Below the pieces are notes generated by a model. It had not been told where the DNA came from. It did no database searches and was given only the letters and a program-made list of their open reading frames with translations. Made by a program: the position numbers and the translations under genes. 64,000 bases of DNA from NCBI RefSeq assembly GCF_010728325.1, contig NZ_AP022570.1:5208001-5272000 (forward strand). The letters run 5' to 3'. This DNA comes from Mycolicibacterium poriferae. Its GTDB lineage: Bacteria; Actinomycetota; Actinomycetes; Mycobacteriales; Mycobacteriaceae. Within the stretch, counting starts at the first letter, position 1, and each line of letters opens with the position of its first letter. Below, piece by piece: positions 38,267 to 46,625 of the stretch.

Positions 38267-38325
38267 GGCGGAAATACTGCCTTCCCGCGGCCGCGAACGT
38301 GCGCTGTTGCACGACCGCGCCCGGA

Positions 38326-38441
38326 GTGTCGTGTGCCAATGCGCCCGCTCACGGAACGGGACGGCGTGCGCTCGTGGAACAGGGTGTCGTGTGCCAACTC
38401 GCCCGCTCAGGGGACGGGGCGGCGTGCGGTACCGGATGAAC
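38326..38441. repeat. two imperfect ~58-bp direct repeats
   Basis: GTGTCGTGTGCCAA followed by [C/T]GCCCGCTCA starts at 38326 and again at 38384. Both copies continue into a GG[A/G]ACGGG[A/G]CGGCGTGCG stretch. The array lies in the gap between the divergent holin-like and SDR genes. Confidence 0.6.
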
Positions 38442-38512
38442 TCTCGCTGGGCGTGCGGGACTGGACGAACCCTCTCACCGGGCGTGCGGGACCGTTTGAT
38501 CGAATGACGGTC

Positions 38513-39274
38513 ATGTCCGTACTCGACTCCTTCCGCCTCGATGACAAGGTCGTCATCGTCACCGGCGCCTCTTCCGGGCTCGGCGTCTCGTTCGCGCAGG
38601 CCTGCGCCGAAGCGGGCGCCGATCTGGTGCTCGCCGCCCGTCGTGTGGACAACCTGCAGCAGACCTGCGAGCTGGTGCGCGCCGCCGGACGCCGCGCGCT
38701 GGCTGTCGCGACCGACGTCTCCGAACCCGCCGACTGCCAGGCGATGGTCGACGCCGCGATGACCGAGTTCGGCCGCGTCGACGTCCTGGTCAACAATGCG
38801 GGCGTCGGCACCGCGGTTCCGGCGACGCGGGAGACGCCCGAGGAGTTCCGGGCGGTCGTCGACATCAACCTCAACGGTTCGTACTGGGCGGCGCAGGCAT
38901 GCGGACGGGTGATGCAGCCCGGCAGCTCGGTGATCAACATCTCGAGCGTGCTCGGCATCACCACCGCGGGCCTGCCGCAGGCGGCTTACAGCGCCAGTAA
39001 GGCCGCGATCGCCGGTCTCACCCGCGACCTCGCGCAACAGTGGGGAACGCGAAAGGGTATCCGGGTCAACGCGATTGCGCCGGGCTTCTTCGCCTCCGAG
39101 ATGACCGACCAGTACAAGCCGGGATACCTGGAAAGCGTCATCGAACGGTCTGTCCTCGGGCGCACCGGCGACCCGGCCGAGCTGGCGGCCACCCTGGTGT
39201 GGCTGGCGTCGCCGGCCGGGGGTTACGTCACCGGCCAGACGATCGTCGTCGACGGTGGGGTGAGCATCACCTAG
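38513..39274 (+). CDS. short-chain dehydrogenase/reductase
   Basis: A 253-residue classical SDR. VVIVTGASSGLGVSFAQACA at the N-terminus, VLVNNAGVGTAVPATRETPE and AYSASKAAIAGLTRDLAQQW with the YxxxK pair; Ser in VINISSVLGITT. C-terminal [20 protein letters not shown] is canonical. ATG at 38513 chosen by homology (MSVLDSFRL); ATG at 38504 is nine bases upstream. Substrate unknown. Confidence 0.9.
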   Translation: MSVLDSFRLDDKVVIVTGASSGLGVSFAQACAEAGADLVLAARRVDNLQQTCELVRAAGRRALAVATDVSEPADCQAMVDAAMTEFGRVDVLVNNAGVGTAVPATRETPEEFRAVVDINLNGSYWAAQACGRVMQPGSSVINISSVLGITTAGLPQAAYSASKAAIAGLTRDLAQQWGTRKGIRVNAIAPGFFASEMTDQYKPGYLESVIERSVLGRTGDPAELAATLVWLASPAGGYVTGQTIVVDGGVSIT

Positions 39275-39280
39275 CGGCCG

Positions 39281-39460
39281 ACGGTTCCGGGCGCCTGCGG
39301 TTCCGCTCTGCCCGACCTGCCGCCCGCGGTTCCGCTCTGCCCGACCTGCCGCCGGTCCGCGCCGACGGCCTGCGGTCCACCCCGACGGCCTGCGGTCCAC
39401 CCCGACGGTTCTGCCGACCTGCCGCCCGCCTGCGCCGACGGTTCCGCTATGCCCGATCCC
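39281..39460. repeat. interleaved GC-rich tandem repeats
   Basis: GGTTCCGCTCTGCCCGACCT occurs twice about 29 bp apart, and GACGGCCTGCGGTCCACCCC occurs twice 21 bp apart, followed by more degenerate copies. The stretch occupies most of the 223-bp gap between the SDR and LLM genes; no ORF of note. Confidence 0.7.
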
Positions 39461-39471
39461 ACCCCGGGAAT

Positions 39472-39485
39472 TAGAACACGTTCTA
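39472..39485 (+). promoter_or_regulatory. KstR-type operator, perfect palindrome
   Basis: TAGAACACGTTCTA matches TNNAACNNGTTNNA. It overlaps the -10 box TAATAT (39484-39489), which ends eight bases before the ATG at 39498. Confidence 0.75.
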
Positions 39486-39497
39486 ATATCGGGTCTC

Positions 39498-40364
39498 ATG
39501 CGATTCACCTATGCCGAGGCGATGACAGACCCGACGTTCTACATCCCGTTGGCCAAAGCCGCCGAAGCCGCCGGCTACCACGCGATGACGATTCCCGACA
39601 GCGTCGCCTATCCGTTCGAGTCCGACTCCACATACCCCTACACCCCCGACGGCAGCCGCGAGTTCCTCGAGAACAAGGCCTTCATCGAATCGTTCGTACT
39701 GACTGCGGCGCTGTGCGCGGTCACGACACGACTGCACTTCAACCACTTCGTGCTCAAACTGCCGATCCGGCCGCCCGCGCTGGTGGCCAAACAGGCGGGA
39801 TCGCTGGCTGCCCTGTTCGACAACCGACTGGGCCTGGGGGTCGGAACCAGCCCCTGGCCCGAGGACTACGAGTTGATGAACGTCCCCTACGCCCGCCGCG
39901 GCAAGCGGATGGACGAATGCATCGACATCATTCGGGGACTCACCTCCGGGGAGTACTTCGAATATCACGGCGAGTTCTACGACATCCCCAAGACGAAGAT
40001 GACACCGGCGCCCTCCCAACCTGTTCCGATTCTGATCGGCGGGCACGCCGACGCCGCGCTGCGCCGGGCAGCGCGCAACGACGGGTGGATGCACGGTGGC
40101 GGAGACCCCGAAGAACTCGACGCGCTGCTGAAGAAGCTGGCCGCGTTCCGCGAGGAGCAGGGACGGACGGGTCCTTATCAGATCCATGTGATCTCGATCG
40201 ATGCCTACACCCCCGACGGCATCAAGCGGTTGGAGGACAAGGGCGTCACCGACGTCATCGTCGGATTCCGGATTCCCTACATCACCGGCCAGGACACCGA
40301 ATCGCTCGACGACAAGATCCGCAATCTGGAGATGTTCGCCGAGAACGTCATCGCGAAGGTGTGA
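39498..40364 (+). CDS. LLM-class F420-dependent oxidoreductase (Rv0940c-like)
   Basis: A 288-residue luciferase-like barrel protein. MRFTYAEAMTDPTFYIPLAK, LAALFDNRLGLGVGTSPWPE and VPILIGGHADAALRRAARND match the F420-dependent LLM group. The ATG follows a -10 box with no ribosome site, so the mRNA is likely leaderless, and a perfect KstR-type operator overlaps the promoter. It shares this control with the LLM gene at 17835. The 3' end overlaps the convergent ROK gene by 17 bases. Confidence 0.88.
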   Translation: MRFTYAEAMTDPTFYIPLAKAAEAAGYHAMTIPDSVAYPFESDSTYPYTPDGSREFLENKAFIESFVLTAALCAVTTRLHFNHFVLKLPIRPPALVAKQAGSLAALFDNRLGLGVGTSPWPEDYELMNVPYARRGKRMDECIDIIRGLTSGEYFEYHGEFYDIPKTKMTPAPSQPVPILIGGHADAALRRAARNDGWMHGGGDPEELDALLKKLAAFREEQGRTGPYQIHVISIDAYTPDGIKRLEDKGVTDVIVGFRIPYITGQDTESLDDKIRNLEMFAENVIAKV

Positions 40365-41535
40365 CCATCGCGTCGACGGCGCGCGGCCCGAGCACCTGAT
40401 CGAGCACCGTCATGGCAGTGCCCAGCACCCCGCCTCGATCGCCGAACGCTGACGGCGCGATCTGCAGAGACCGGGTGGCGAGCGCCGTTGCGTTGCCATA
40501 TAACGTTTCCCGTAGTCCGGCGACGAAGATGTCATATGCGCCCGCGACGTCACCGGCGACGATCAGCGTCGCCGGGTTGAGCATGTTGACCGCTGCGGCA
40601 AGCACTTCCCCCACATGCCGGCCGGCATCGCGGATGAGTCTGCGCGCCAAGGCGTCTCCTCCATGAGCCAGCTCGACGACGTCCCGTAGATTGCGTACCG
40701 CCTGACCGTTCTCCGCCAGCATGCGAACCAGCGCCCATCCGCCGGCGACCGCCTCCAGACATCCGACATCACCGCAGCGACAAGCTTTCCCGGCAGCCGC
40801 GGTGGTCTTGTTGTGGCCGAACTCACCGGCTGCCCTCGTCGCGCCGCGCTGCAACGCACCGCCGGCGATGATCCCCGCGCCCAGGCCGGTCGAGGCCTTG
40901 ACGACCAGCACATCGTCGGACCCACGCCCCGCCCCCGATCGCCATTCAGCCAGCGCGATGACGTTCGCATCGTTGTCGACGACCACCGGCGCGTCGGTCA
41001 GCGCACGGAGATAGGGCACCAGCGGCACCCCGTCCCACCCGCTGAGCACCGGGGAATCGGCACTGCAACCGCGCTGCGGGTCGACCGTGCCGGGCAGGCT
41101 CAAGCCCACACCGAAGATCCGGGCGGGCGAGTACCCCGACTTCGCCAGGAGTTGGCCGAGGCACGTGACGACGTCGGGCATGAGATCGTCGGGCCCGAAA
41201 CCGGGTTCCCGATCGATGTCAGCCGATGCGAGCGGCTCACCGGCCAGATCGCACGCCGCCAACCGGACCCGGCTTCCGCCGAGAGCCGCCGTCAACACGA
41301 CGCCGGCGGAGGCATTGAACGACACCAGCCCGGCCGGCCGGCCACCGGTCGACGGGGCTTGATCGCCCTCGTTCACGAGGCCGAGCGCGGTGAGTTCCCT
41401 CACCCGCGCCGACACCGCCGTCCGGGACAACCCCGTCAGTCTTCCCAACTCCGGCCTGCTGAGCCCAGCGTTACGCCTGATCAGCGCATACAACTCCCCC
41501 ACCGACCACGCGGACGACGATCGGTCGAGGGCCAT
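40348..41535 (-). CDS. ROK-family transcriptional regulator
   Basis: A 395-residue NagC/XylR-type repressor: winged HTH at residues 10-60 (GLSRPELGRLTGLSRTAVSA) fused to a ROK sugar-binding domain. The ROK signatures are visible: VVDNDANVIALAEWR, ASTGLGAGIIAGGAL, GEFGHNK and the zinc-binding CRCGDVGCLEAVAGG. The kinase-type Asp in VVDNDANV is present, but regulators of this family usually only bind sugar. Divergent from the aldolase-like gene at 41600, with a symmetric repeat between, so it probably controls that gene and the MFS gene. Confidence 0.9.
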   Translation of the reverse strand: MALDRSSSAWSVGELYALIRRNAGLSRPELGRLTGLSRTAVSARVRELTALGLVNEGDQAPSTGGRPAGLVSFNASAGVVLTAALGGSRVRLAACDLAGEPLASADIDREPGFGPDDLMPDVVTCLGQLLAKSGYSPARIFGVGLSLPGTVDPQRGCSADSPVLSGWDGVPLVPYLRALTDAPVVVDNDANVIALAEWRSGAGRGSDDVLVVKASTGLGAGIIAGGALQRGATRAAGEFGHNKTTAAAGKACRCGDVGCLEAVAGGWALVRMLAENGQAVRNLRDVVELAHGGDALARRLIRDAGRHVGEVLAAAVNMLNPATLIVAGDVAGAYDIFVAGLRETLYGNATALATRSLQIAPSAFGDRGGVLGTAMTVLDQVLGPRAVDAMVTPSR

Positions 41536-41553
41536 GGCCGCAGCCTAACCACT

Positions 41554-41582
41554 CGACTTACGCATTTCAAATACTTAAGTCG
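41554..41582. promoter_or_regulatory. inverted repeat between ROK and aldolase-like genes
   Basis: CGACTTA (41554-41560) and TAAGTCG (41576-41582), a perfect 7-bp inverted repeat centred 22 bp apart, two helical turns. It is placed where both divergent promoters must be, and is a candidate ROK operator. Confidence 0.5.
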
Positions 41583-41599
41583 CATTGTGAAGGACATTA

Positions 41600-42274
41600 G
41601 TGAGCACTACATTCAGAGAAATGAAGGAGCCCCGTTCGTTACTGGACCTCTCCACGGTGATGCCGGTCATCTCGCTGGCCGATGCCGCTGACGCGGCGCC
41701 GGTCGCCCGTGCGATAGAGCGGTCAGGGGTACCGCTGATCCTGGTCGCCCTGGACAACCCTGTCGGATATGCAGCCATCGAGCGGATCGCCGCAGAGACA
41801 CCCGACATCATCGTCGGCGCCGCCGCGGTCACCGATCTGGATCAGCCCGCCCGGGCCCGCGATGCAGGTGCCGAGTTCCTGGTCGCCGGTGTCGGCCACG
41901 CACCGATGCGCGACGCGATGCGAGCCACGGAACTGCCGCACCTGCCGGGTGTCTCCAACGCCCTGCAGGCCATGGAATTGCTCGACGACGGCTACACCGA
42001 CATGGTGTTGACCTCGGCCGGCGCCGCCGGGGGGATTCGCCAGCTCAAGACATTGGCCGCCTTCGCACCGGCCGCGCGGTTCTGTGCGGCCGACGGGATC
42101 AGCCCCGGTGATCTGCCTCGCTATCTCAGCGCACCCAACGTCGGATGCGTTGTCGCGGACTGGCTCGCCCCCGTCGACGCCGTCCGGCGGCGGGACTGGG
42201 ACCGCATCCAGCGGTTGGCCGAGGTTGCGCTGAAATTGTCCACGCCGGCCGTCACCACCGTCCGCGCCCTGTGA
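41600..42274 (+). CDS. KDPG/KHG-aldolase-fold protein lacking catalytic residues
   Basis: 224 residues that align along their length with E. coli KDPG aldolase (Eda), recalled from memory. Equivalent positions differ at every functional site: the Glu in LEVTLRT is Leu in ILVALDN; the Schiff-base Lys of KFFPAE is Val in VLTSAG; PTGG is AADG; phosphate-binding GGSW is VADW. Structural blocks (PDIIVGAAAVTD, GISPGDLPRYLSAPNVGCVV) are well preserved. It is therefore unlikely to be an aldolase; a ligand-binding or altered-chemistry role is possible. GTG start with AAGGA 5 bases upstream. Overlaps the MFS gene by GTGA, and faces a ROK regulator. Confidence 0.75.
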   Translation: MSTTFREMKEPRSLLDLSTVMPVISLADAADAAPVARAIERSGVPLILVALDNPVGYAAIERIAAETPDIIVGAAAVTDLDQPARARDAGAEFLVAGVGHAPMRDAMRATELPHLPGVSNALQAMELLDDGYTDMVLTSAGAAGGIRQLKTLAAFAPAARFCAADGISPGDLPRYLSAPNVGCVVADWLAPVDAVRRRDWDRIQRLAEVALKLSTPAVTTVRAL

Positions 42275-43491
42275 CCGCAACACTCAACCGGCCCGCGGGC
42301 TCCCTGTCGGTCGTCGCACCCGACCCGGTGGTGCGCTGGCTGGCTGTCGTCGCCCTGGCTCTGGGTGGATTCGGCATCGGCACCACCGAATTCGTGTCGA
42401 TGGGCCTACTGCCGGACATCGCCACGGGGTTGAGGGTGTCCGAACCCGTAGCCGGGCACGTGATCTCGGCATACGCACTCGGCGTGGTCGTCGGCGCGCC
42501 GCTGATCGCCTCGCTGACCGCTCGGATGCCGCGCCGCACGCTCCTGCTCGCGTTGATGGCGGTATTCACGCTGGGCAACCTCGCCAGCGTCTTCGCACCC
42601 TCCTACGGCACGCTCATCGCCGCCCGCTTTCTCGCCGGGCTTCCACACGGCGCCTATTTCGGGGTCGCCGCACTGGTGGCGGCCCACCTGATGGGTCCCC
42701 AGAACCGAGCCAAGGCAGTCGCGCATGTGATGTCGGGGTTGACGATCGCCACCGTGCTCGGCGTCCCCACCGCGTCCTGGCTCGGTCAGGCCCTGGGCTG
42801 GCGCGCCGCGTTCGGCCTGGTCGTGGCAATCGGCGTGGTCACGCTGACCGCATTGTGGTGTTGGCTGCCGCGGCAACTGCACACGATGCGCTCGACCAGC
42901 CCGCTCACCGAAGTCGGCGCGCTTCGGCGCGTCCAGGTGTGGCTGGCTCTGCTGGTGGGCATGATCGGCTTCGGCGGAATGTTCGCTGTGTACACCTACA
43001 TCGCCACCACGATGACCGATGTGGCGGGATTGTCCCGGGCGCTGGTTCCGTTCGCACTCATGGTGTTCGGCCTCGGCATGGTCGTCGGCAATCTGGTCGG
43101 TGGTCGGCTCGCCGACGGATCGGTGATTCGCGCGCTGTATCTGTCGATGAGCGCGCTGGCGACTGCGCTGGCGGTGTTCGTCTTCGCCGCGCACAGTCCA
43201 TGGACGGCGCTACCGGTACTGTTCGCCATCGGCGCCGCCGGTTCGGCCGTCGCACCGGCACTGCAGACCCGGTTGATGGACGTCGCCCACGACGCTCAGA
43301 CCCTCGCCGCGGCGTTGAACCACTCGGCTCTCAACATCGGCAATGCCACTGGTGCCTGGGTCGGCGGTCTCGTGATCGCCGCCGGGCTGGGATACACCGC
43401 CCCCGCCGCGGCGGGCGCGGTGCTCGCCATCGCCGGCCTGATGGTGCTCACGGTGTCGGTGTTGCTGCAGCGGAGAACCTCCCCGGCATAG
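42271..43491 (+). CDS. MFS transporter, DHA1-type
   Basis: A 406-residue, 12-helix major facilitator. The N-half opens LAVVALALGGFGIGTTEFVS, a motif typical of AraJ/Cmx-like sugar or drug efflux proteins. The loop-2/3 motif A is SLTARMPRRTLLLAL. The GTG overlaps the aldolase-like stop, so the pair is translated together. Transport substrate unknown; context with a ROK regulator suggests a sugar derivative, which is inference. Confidence 0.88.
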   Translation: MTATLNRPAGSLSVVAPDPVVRWLAVVALALGGFGIGTTEFVSMGLLPDIATGLRVSEPVAGHVISAYALGVVVGAPLIASLTARMPRRTLLLALMAVFTLGNLASVFAPSYGTLIAARFLAGLPHGAYFGVAALVAAHLMGPQNRAKAVAHVMSGLTIATVLGVPTASWLGQALGWRAAFGLVVAIGVVTLTALWCWLPRQLHTMRSTSPLTEVGALRRVQVWLALLVGMIGFGGMFAVYTYIATTMTDVAGLSRALVPFALMVFGLGMVVGNLVGGRLADGSVIRALYLSMSALATALAVFVFAAHSPWTALPVLFAIGAAGSAVAPALQTRLMDVAHDAQTLAAALNHSALNIGNATGAWVGGLVIAAGLGYTAPAAAGAVLAIAGLMVLTVSVLLQRRTSPA

Positions 43492-43506
43492 AGTGGCCCA
43501 CACACC

Positions 43507-44220
43507 ATGAGTCTCACTGTCGACGAGATCCACGTCGCCGACGCACCCGATGCCTGGGCGCGAGCGGGCTTCACCGTCGATTCCGCCGGTGACGCCGCGC
43601 CATGCTGCCGCGTCGGCGGCGTCCGTATCCGACTGGTGGGGTCGCACCACGGCAGCGGAATCGTCGGCTGGTCCTTGGGCGGGCTGCCGGCCGGTTTTTC
43701 CGGCGAGCTCGACGGCATCGCAACCGCGCGTTCGGACGACTGTGGGGCCGCAACGGCAAGCACGCCAACGGAGGTCAACCCGGCTGCGTCGGCGAGCACG
43801 TCAACGCACGCCCCTCGGGCGGCGCCGGCCGAGCACTCCAACGGTGTCACCGCGATCGACCATGTCGTGCTGCTGTCGCCGGACCCCGATCGCACCGTGG
43901 CGGCCATGGAGGCTCTCGGCGAACACCCTCGCCGGGAACGCCGCGGAGAACTCGGCGGACAGCCGATCCGGCAGATCTTTTTCCGGTTCGGTGAGGTGAT
44001 CGTCGAGGTCGTGGGCGCACCAGCTGCTGCCGGTGACGGGCCGTCGACGCTCTGGGGCATCACCTATGACACCGCGGACATCGACGCTACCGCTGCGTTC
44101 TTCGGCGAGCGCACCGCTCCGGTGAAGCCCGCGGTGCAACCGGGGCGGCGGATCACCACGGTGCGGCACCGCGAGCTCGACATCTCGGTCCGCACGGCAT
44201 TGATCTCGGCACGGCACTGA
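43507..44220 (+). CDS. VOC (glyoxalase-fold) family protein
   Basis: 237 residues. The C-terminal VOC module is recognisable (AIDHVVLLSPDPDRTVAAME, then QIFFRFGEVIVEVVG with Glu in a metal-site position). The N-terminal half is more diverged, with a low-complexity Ala/Ser/Thr linker around residues 75-110. Last codons (TALISARH) already lie in the repeat that follows the gene, so the C-terminus may have been altered by repeat growth. Function unknown. Confidence 0.7.
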   Translation: MSLTVDEIHVADAPDAWARAGFTVDSAGDAAPCCRVGGVRIRLVGSHHGSGIVGWSLGGLPAGFSGELDGIATARSDDCGAATASTPTEVNPAASASTSTHAPRAAPAEHSNGVTAIDHVVLLSPDPDRTVAAMEALGEHPRRERRGELGGQPIRQIFFRFGEVIVEVVGAPAAAGDGPSTLWGITYDTADIDATAAFFGERTAPVKPAVQPGRRITTVRHRELDISVRTALISARH

Positions 44221-44314
44221 TGTCGGCACTGATCTCGGCACGACGCTGACCTCGGCACGACGCTGACCTCGGCACTGATCTCGGTGTGGGCACTCATCTC
44301 GGCGCGGCACTGAC
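44195..44314. repeat. irregular ~17-bp repeats after the VOC gene
   Basis: CTCGGCAC-type units recur at 44205, 44234, 44251, 44268, 44280 and 44298. CTCGGCACGACGCTGAC appears twice in tandem. The first unit encodes the end of the VOC protein; the rest is non-coding up to rnhA. Confidence 0.65.
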
Positions 44315-44413
44315 TCCACCCGCCCCCGAGCCTCCTGCGCGTCGAGACTGCAGTCATTGCGACACCTACTCGAACTTTGGCGCAGCCAACGCAGCGCCAA
44401 CGCTTGGGTCGCC

Positions 44414-44419
44414 TATTGT
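44414..44419 (+). promoter_or_regulatory. -10 box for a leaderless rnhA transcript
   Basis: TATTGT six bases before the rnhA ATG at 44426. Confidence 0.4.
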
Positions 44420-44425
44420 CGGCGC

Positions 44426-44902
44426 ATGCCCACCTCCGCCGCCGACGACGTCGTGGTCATCCACACCGATGGGGGGTGCCGCCCCAATCCCGGCCCCGGC
44501 GGCTGGGGGGCGGTGCTGCGTCAGCGCCACCACGTCCGCGAGCTGTACGGCGGCGAGCCGACATCCACCAGCAACAACCGGATGGAACTGACCGCGCCGA
44601 TCATGGCGCTCGAGGCACTCACCAGACCGGTCGTCGTGCACCTCTACACCGACAGCACCTACGTCCGGAACGGCATCACGAAATGGGTGCTGGGTTGGCA
44701 GCGCAACGGCTGGGTGACCGCGTCGAAGCAGCCGGTGAAGAACGTCGACCTCTGGCAGCGCCTCCAGGCAGCCTGCGCGCGGCACCGCGTCGAGTGGTTC
44801 TGGGTCAAGGGACACTCGGGCGTGGACGACAACGAGTTGGCCGACGCGTTGGCCACCCGCGGATTGCGAGAGGCGCTGGACGGATCAGCTGTGGCGGGCT
44901 GA
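44426..44902 (+). CDS. rnhA: ribonuclease HI
   Basis: A 158-residue endonuclease that cuts RNA in RNA-DNA hybrids. Four catalytic carboxylates are visible: Asp in [18 protein letters not shown], Glu in [16 protein letters not shown], Asp in [17 protein letters not shown] and Asp in [17 protein letters not shown]. The basic handle [20 protein letters not shown] is present, so this is the E. coli type. ATG chosen at 44426; the upstream in-frame extension lies in repeats and is rejected. Confidence 0.95.
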   Translation: MPTSAADDVVVIHTDGGCRPNPGPGGWGAVLRQRHHVRELYGGEPTSTSNNRMELTAPIMALEALTRPVVVHLYTDSTYVRNGITKWVLGWQRNGWVTASKQPVKNVDLWQRLQAACARHRVEWFWVKGHSGVDDNELADALATRGLREALDGSAVAG

Positions 44903-44954
44903 CCGTCGCGATGCGCGGCGTTCCCTCAGCTGGCGACTGGAGCACGTATCAGCA

Positions 44955-44983
44955 TTGACTTATATAAGCTGGAACTGTAACTT
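44955..44983 (+). promoter_or_regulatory. strong promoter of the arsR-like gene with embedded palindrome
   Basis: TTGACT (44955-44960), 17 bases, TAACTT (44978-44983), then six bases to the GTG at 44990: near-consensus spacing and a leaderless start. CTTATATAAG (44959-44968), a perfect 10-bp palindrome, overlaps the -35 and is a candidate ArsR-family operator. Confidence 0.6.
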
Positions 44984-44989
44984 CTAGTC

Positions 44990-45352
44990 GTGCACGCGTT
45001 CGACGTCCTCGGCGACCCGGTGCGGCGGCGGATTTTGGAATTGCTCGTCGATGGCGAGCAGCCGGCCGGCGCCATCACCGAGACGATTCGAGGCGAGTTC
45101 ACCATCAGCCAGCCGGGCGTCTCTCAGCATCTGAAGGTGCTGCGGGACAACGGTTTCACCTCCGTGCGGGCAGAGGGGCAGCGGCGCCTGTATGCCGTCG
45201 ATCCGTCGGCGCTGCAGGACGTCGATGAATGGTTGAACCGCTTCCGCAAGTTCTGGACGCCGCGACTGGACGCGCTGGACACCGAGATCGCACGCGGCAA
45301 GCGACAGCGACGCCTAAATGGACGCGTCAACGAACAAGGGAGACAGACCTGA
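44990..45352 (+). CDS. ArsR/SmtB-family HTH regulator
   Basis: 120 residues. Winged HTH: VLGDPVRRRILELLVDGEQP, ISQPGVSQHLKVLRDNGFTS, EGQRRLYAVDP. No Cys metal site is visible, so it belongs to the metal-independent group commonly paired with SRPBCC proteins. GTG start is leaderless. The stop overlaps the next ATG as TGATG, giving a coupled regulator-effector pair, probably autoregulated. Confidence 0.9.
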   Translation: MHAFDVLGDPVRRRILELLVDGEQPAGAITETIRGEFTISQPGVSQHLKVLRDNGFTSVRAEGQRRLYAVDPSALQDVDEWLNRFRKFWTPRLDALDTEIARGKRQRRLNGRVNEQGRQT

Positions 45353-46002
45353 TGGATGTCAGCCACCACGTCAACGCGGTGCAGCGTACGGTCGGCGGCC
45401 GGACCCTCGATGCCGGCGAGGCCCATGTCGTGACGCTGAGCCGCAGTTACTCCACCGACGCAGCCGATCTGTGGGATGCATGCACCAACCCTGAACGACT
45501 TCCGAGGTGGTTTGCGCCGGTTCACGGCGACCTGCGCGTCGGGGGGACGTATCAGGTCGAGGGCAATGCCTCCGGCACGATCCTCTCCTGCGATCCGCCT
45601 CGAATGTTCACGGCGACCTGGGAGTTCGGTGGTGCTGTCAGCTGGATCGAGTTGCGGATCGTCGACGAGGGCGCCGAACAGTCCCGCATGCAGTTGGATC
45701 ACATCGCCCTGGTCGGTGACGAGATGTGGCCCCAGTACGGGCCCGGCGCCGTGGGCCTCGGATGGGATCTGGCGCTGCTGGGCTTGGCCATCCACCTCGA
45801 GACCGGAGAGTCGGTGCCCGAGGAGTTCAAGGAAGAGCAGTGGGCTACAACTGGAGCCGGCCGGGAGTACATCCGTGATGCCGGCGAAGGTTGGTACGCG
45901 GCACAGGTGGCCTCGGGCGAGGACGCCGCAGTCGCGCGCCGCGCCGCCGACAACACCATCGCGTTCTATCGCGGTGACCAACCTCCGCAGCACGAGCTCT
46001 AG
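45352..46002 (+). CDS. SRPBCC (AHSA1-type) family protein
   Basis: 216 residues. START-like fold with ADLWDACTNPERLPRWFAPV at the first helix, GGTYQVEGNASGTILSCDPP and MFTATWEFGG. A C-terminal helical extension (from about residue 150) is beyond the usual AHSA1 domain. These proteins bind hydrophobic ligands; the ArsR partner is presumably its repressor. AAGGGAG lies nine bases upstream of the ATG. Confidence 0.87.
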   Translation: MDVSHHVNAVQRTVGGRTLDAGEAHVVTLSRSYSTDAADLWDACTNPERLPRWFAPVHGDLRVGGTYQVEGNASGTILSCDPPRMFTATWEFGGAVSWIELRIVDEGAEQSRMQLDHIALVGDEMWPQYGPGAVGLGWDLALLGLAIHLETGESVPEEFKEEQWATTGAGREYIRDAGEGWYAAQVASGEDAAVARRAADNTIAFYRGDQPPQHEL

Positions 46003-46016
46003 TGCCACTGCGCTTT

Positions 46017-46045
46017 TCCCGCGGCTACCCGCCCGGACCGCGGGA
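46017..46045. terminator. possible hairpin between convergent genes
   Basis: TCCCGCGG (46017-46024) and CCGCGGGA (46038-46045) form an 8-bp stem with a 13-base loop between the SRPBCC stop and the 3' end of the HNH pseudogene. No U-tract; function uncertain. Confidence 0.3.
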
Positions 46046-46243
46046 GAACCCGTCCATCCGACAGGCTGCTCGGCGATCAGGCTTTTAGACGCTCAGGCGG
46101 CTTGGCCGTCTGGGGGTGCGGGTCCGCCGGGTTGGTCAGGACCGCGGGATTTGTCGGGTTTGCCAGGATCGCCGGGTTCGCCTGGCTCGCAGGGCTCGTC
46201 GGGTTCTTCGGTTTCGTCGGGGTGGTCGTTCGGCGCTGGTTCG

Positions 46244-46494
46244 GTCAACTCATAGTCGATCGGTTCGTCGTCGATCGGCTCGTCGTCCATCAGTGCTTCG
46301 TCCATCGGCTGGTGGACCATCGGCTCACAGTCGGTGCATTCGTCGCCGATCAGCTTGTCGTCGTTCGATTCGTCACCGACCAGTTCATAGTCGATCGGTT
46401 CATAGTCGATCGGCTCGTGTTCGGTCAGTTCGTCGTCGACCCGCTCATAGTCGATCGGTTCATCGTCGATCAGCTCATGGTTGATCGGTTGGTT
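46244..46494 (-). repeat. 15-bp periodic repeat in the tail of the HNH pseudogene
   Basis: Plus-strand units of the form TAGTCGATCGGTTCA encode DYEPI/DDEPI pentapeptides on the minus strand, with variants (DYEPIDYEL, DDEPIDDEPIDYEL). Degenerate in the middle. Confidence 0.7.
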
Positions 46495-46625
46495 GTCGCC
46501 GCATTGGGTTTCGCCGGGCTGGTCGCAGTGACTGCTCGGGGTGGATTCGACGACCCCGCCGTCGCTCTGCAGGCCGATGTCCGGGCCGCACGGCTGAACC
46601 GCCCTGGTTCTACTGGAGGCTCGAT

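Noticed and set aside
35594..46594. 11-kb interval flanked by inverted IS copies as a composite transposon
   Set aside because: Each IS copy has its own matching target duplication and the copies have diverged; the outer flanks share no duplication.
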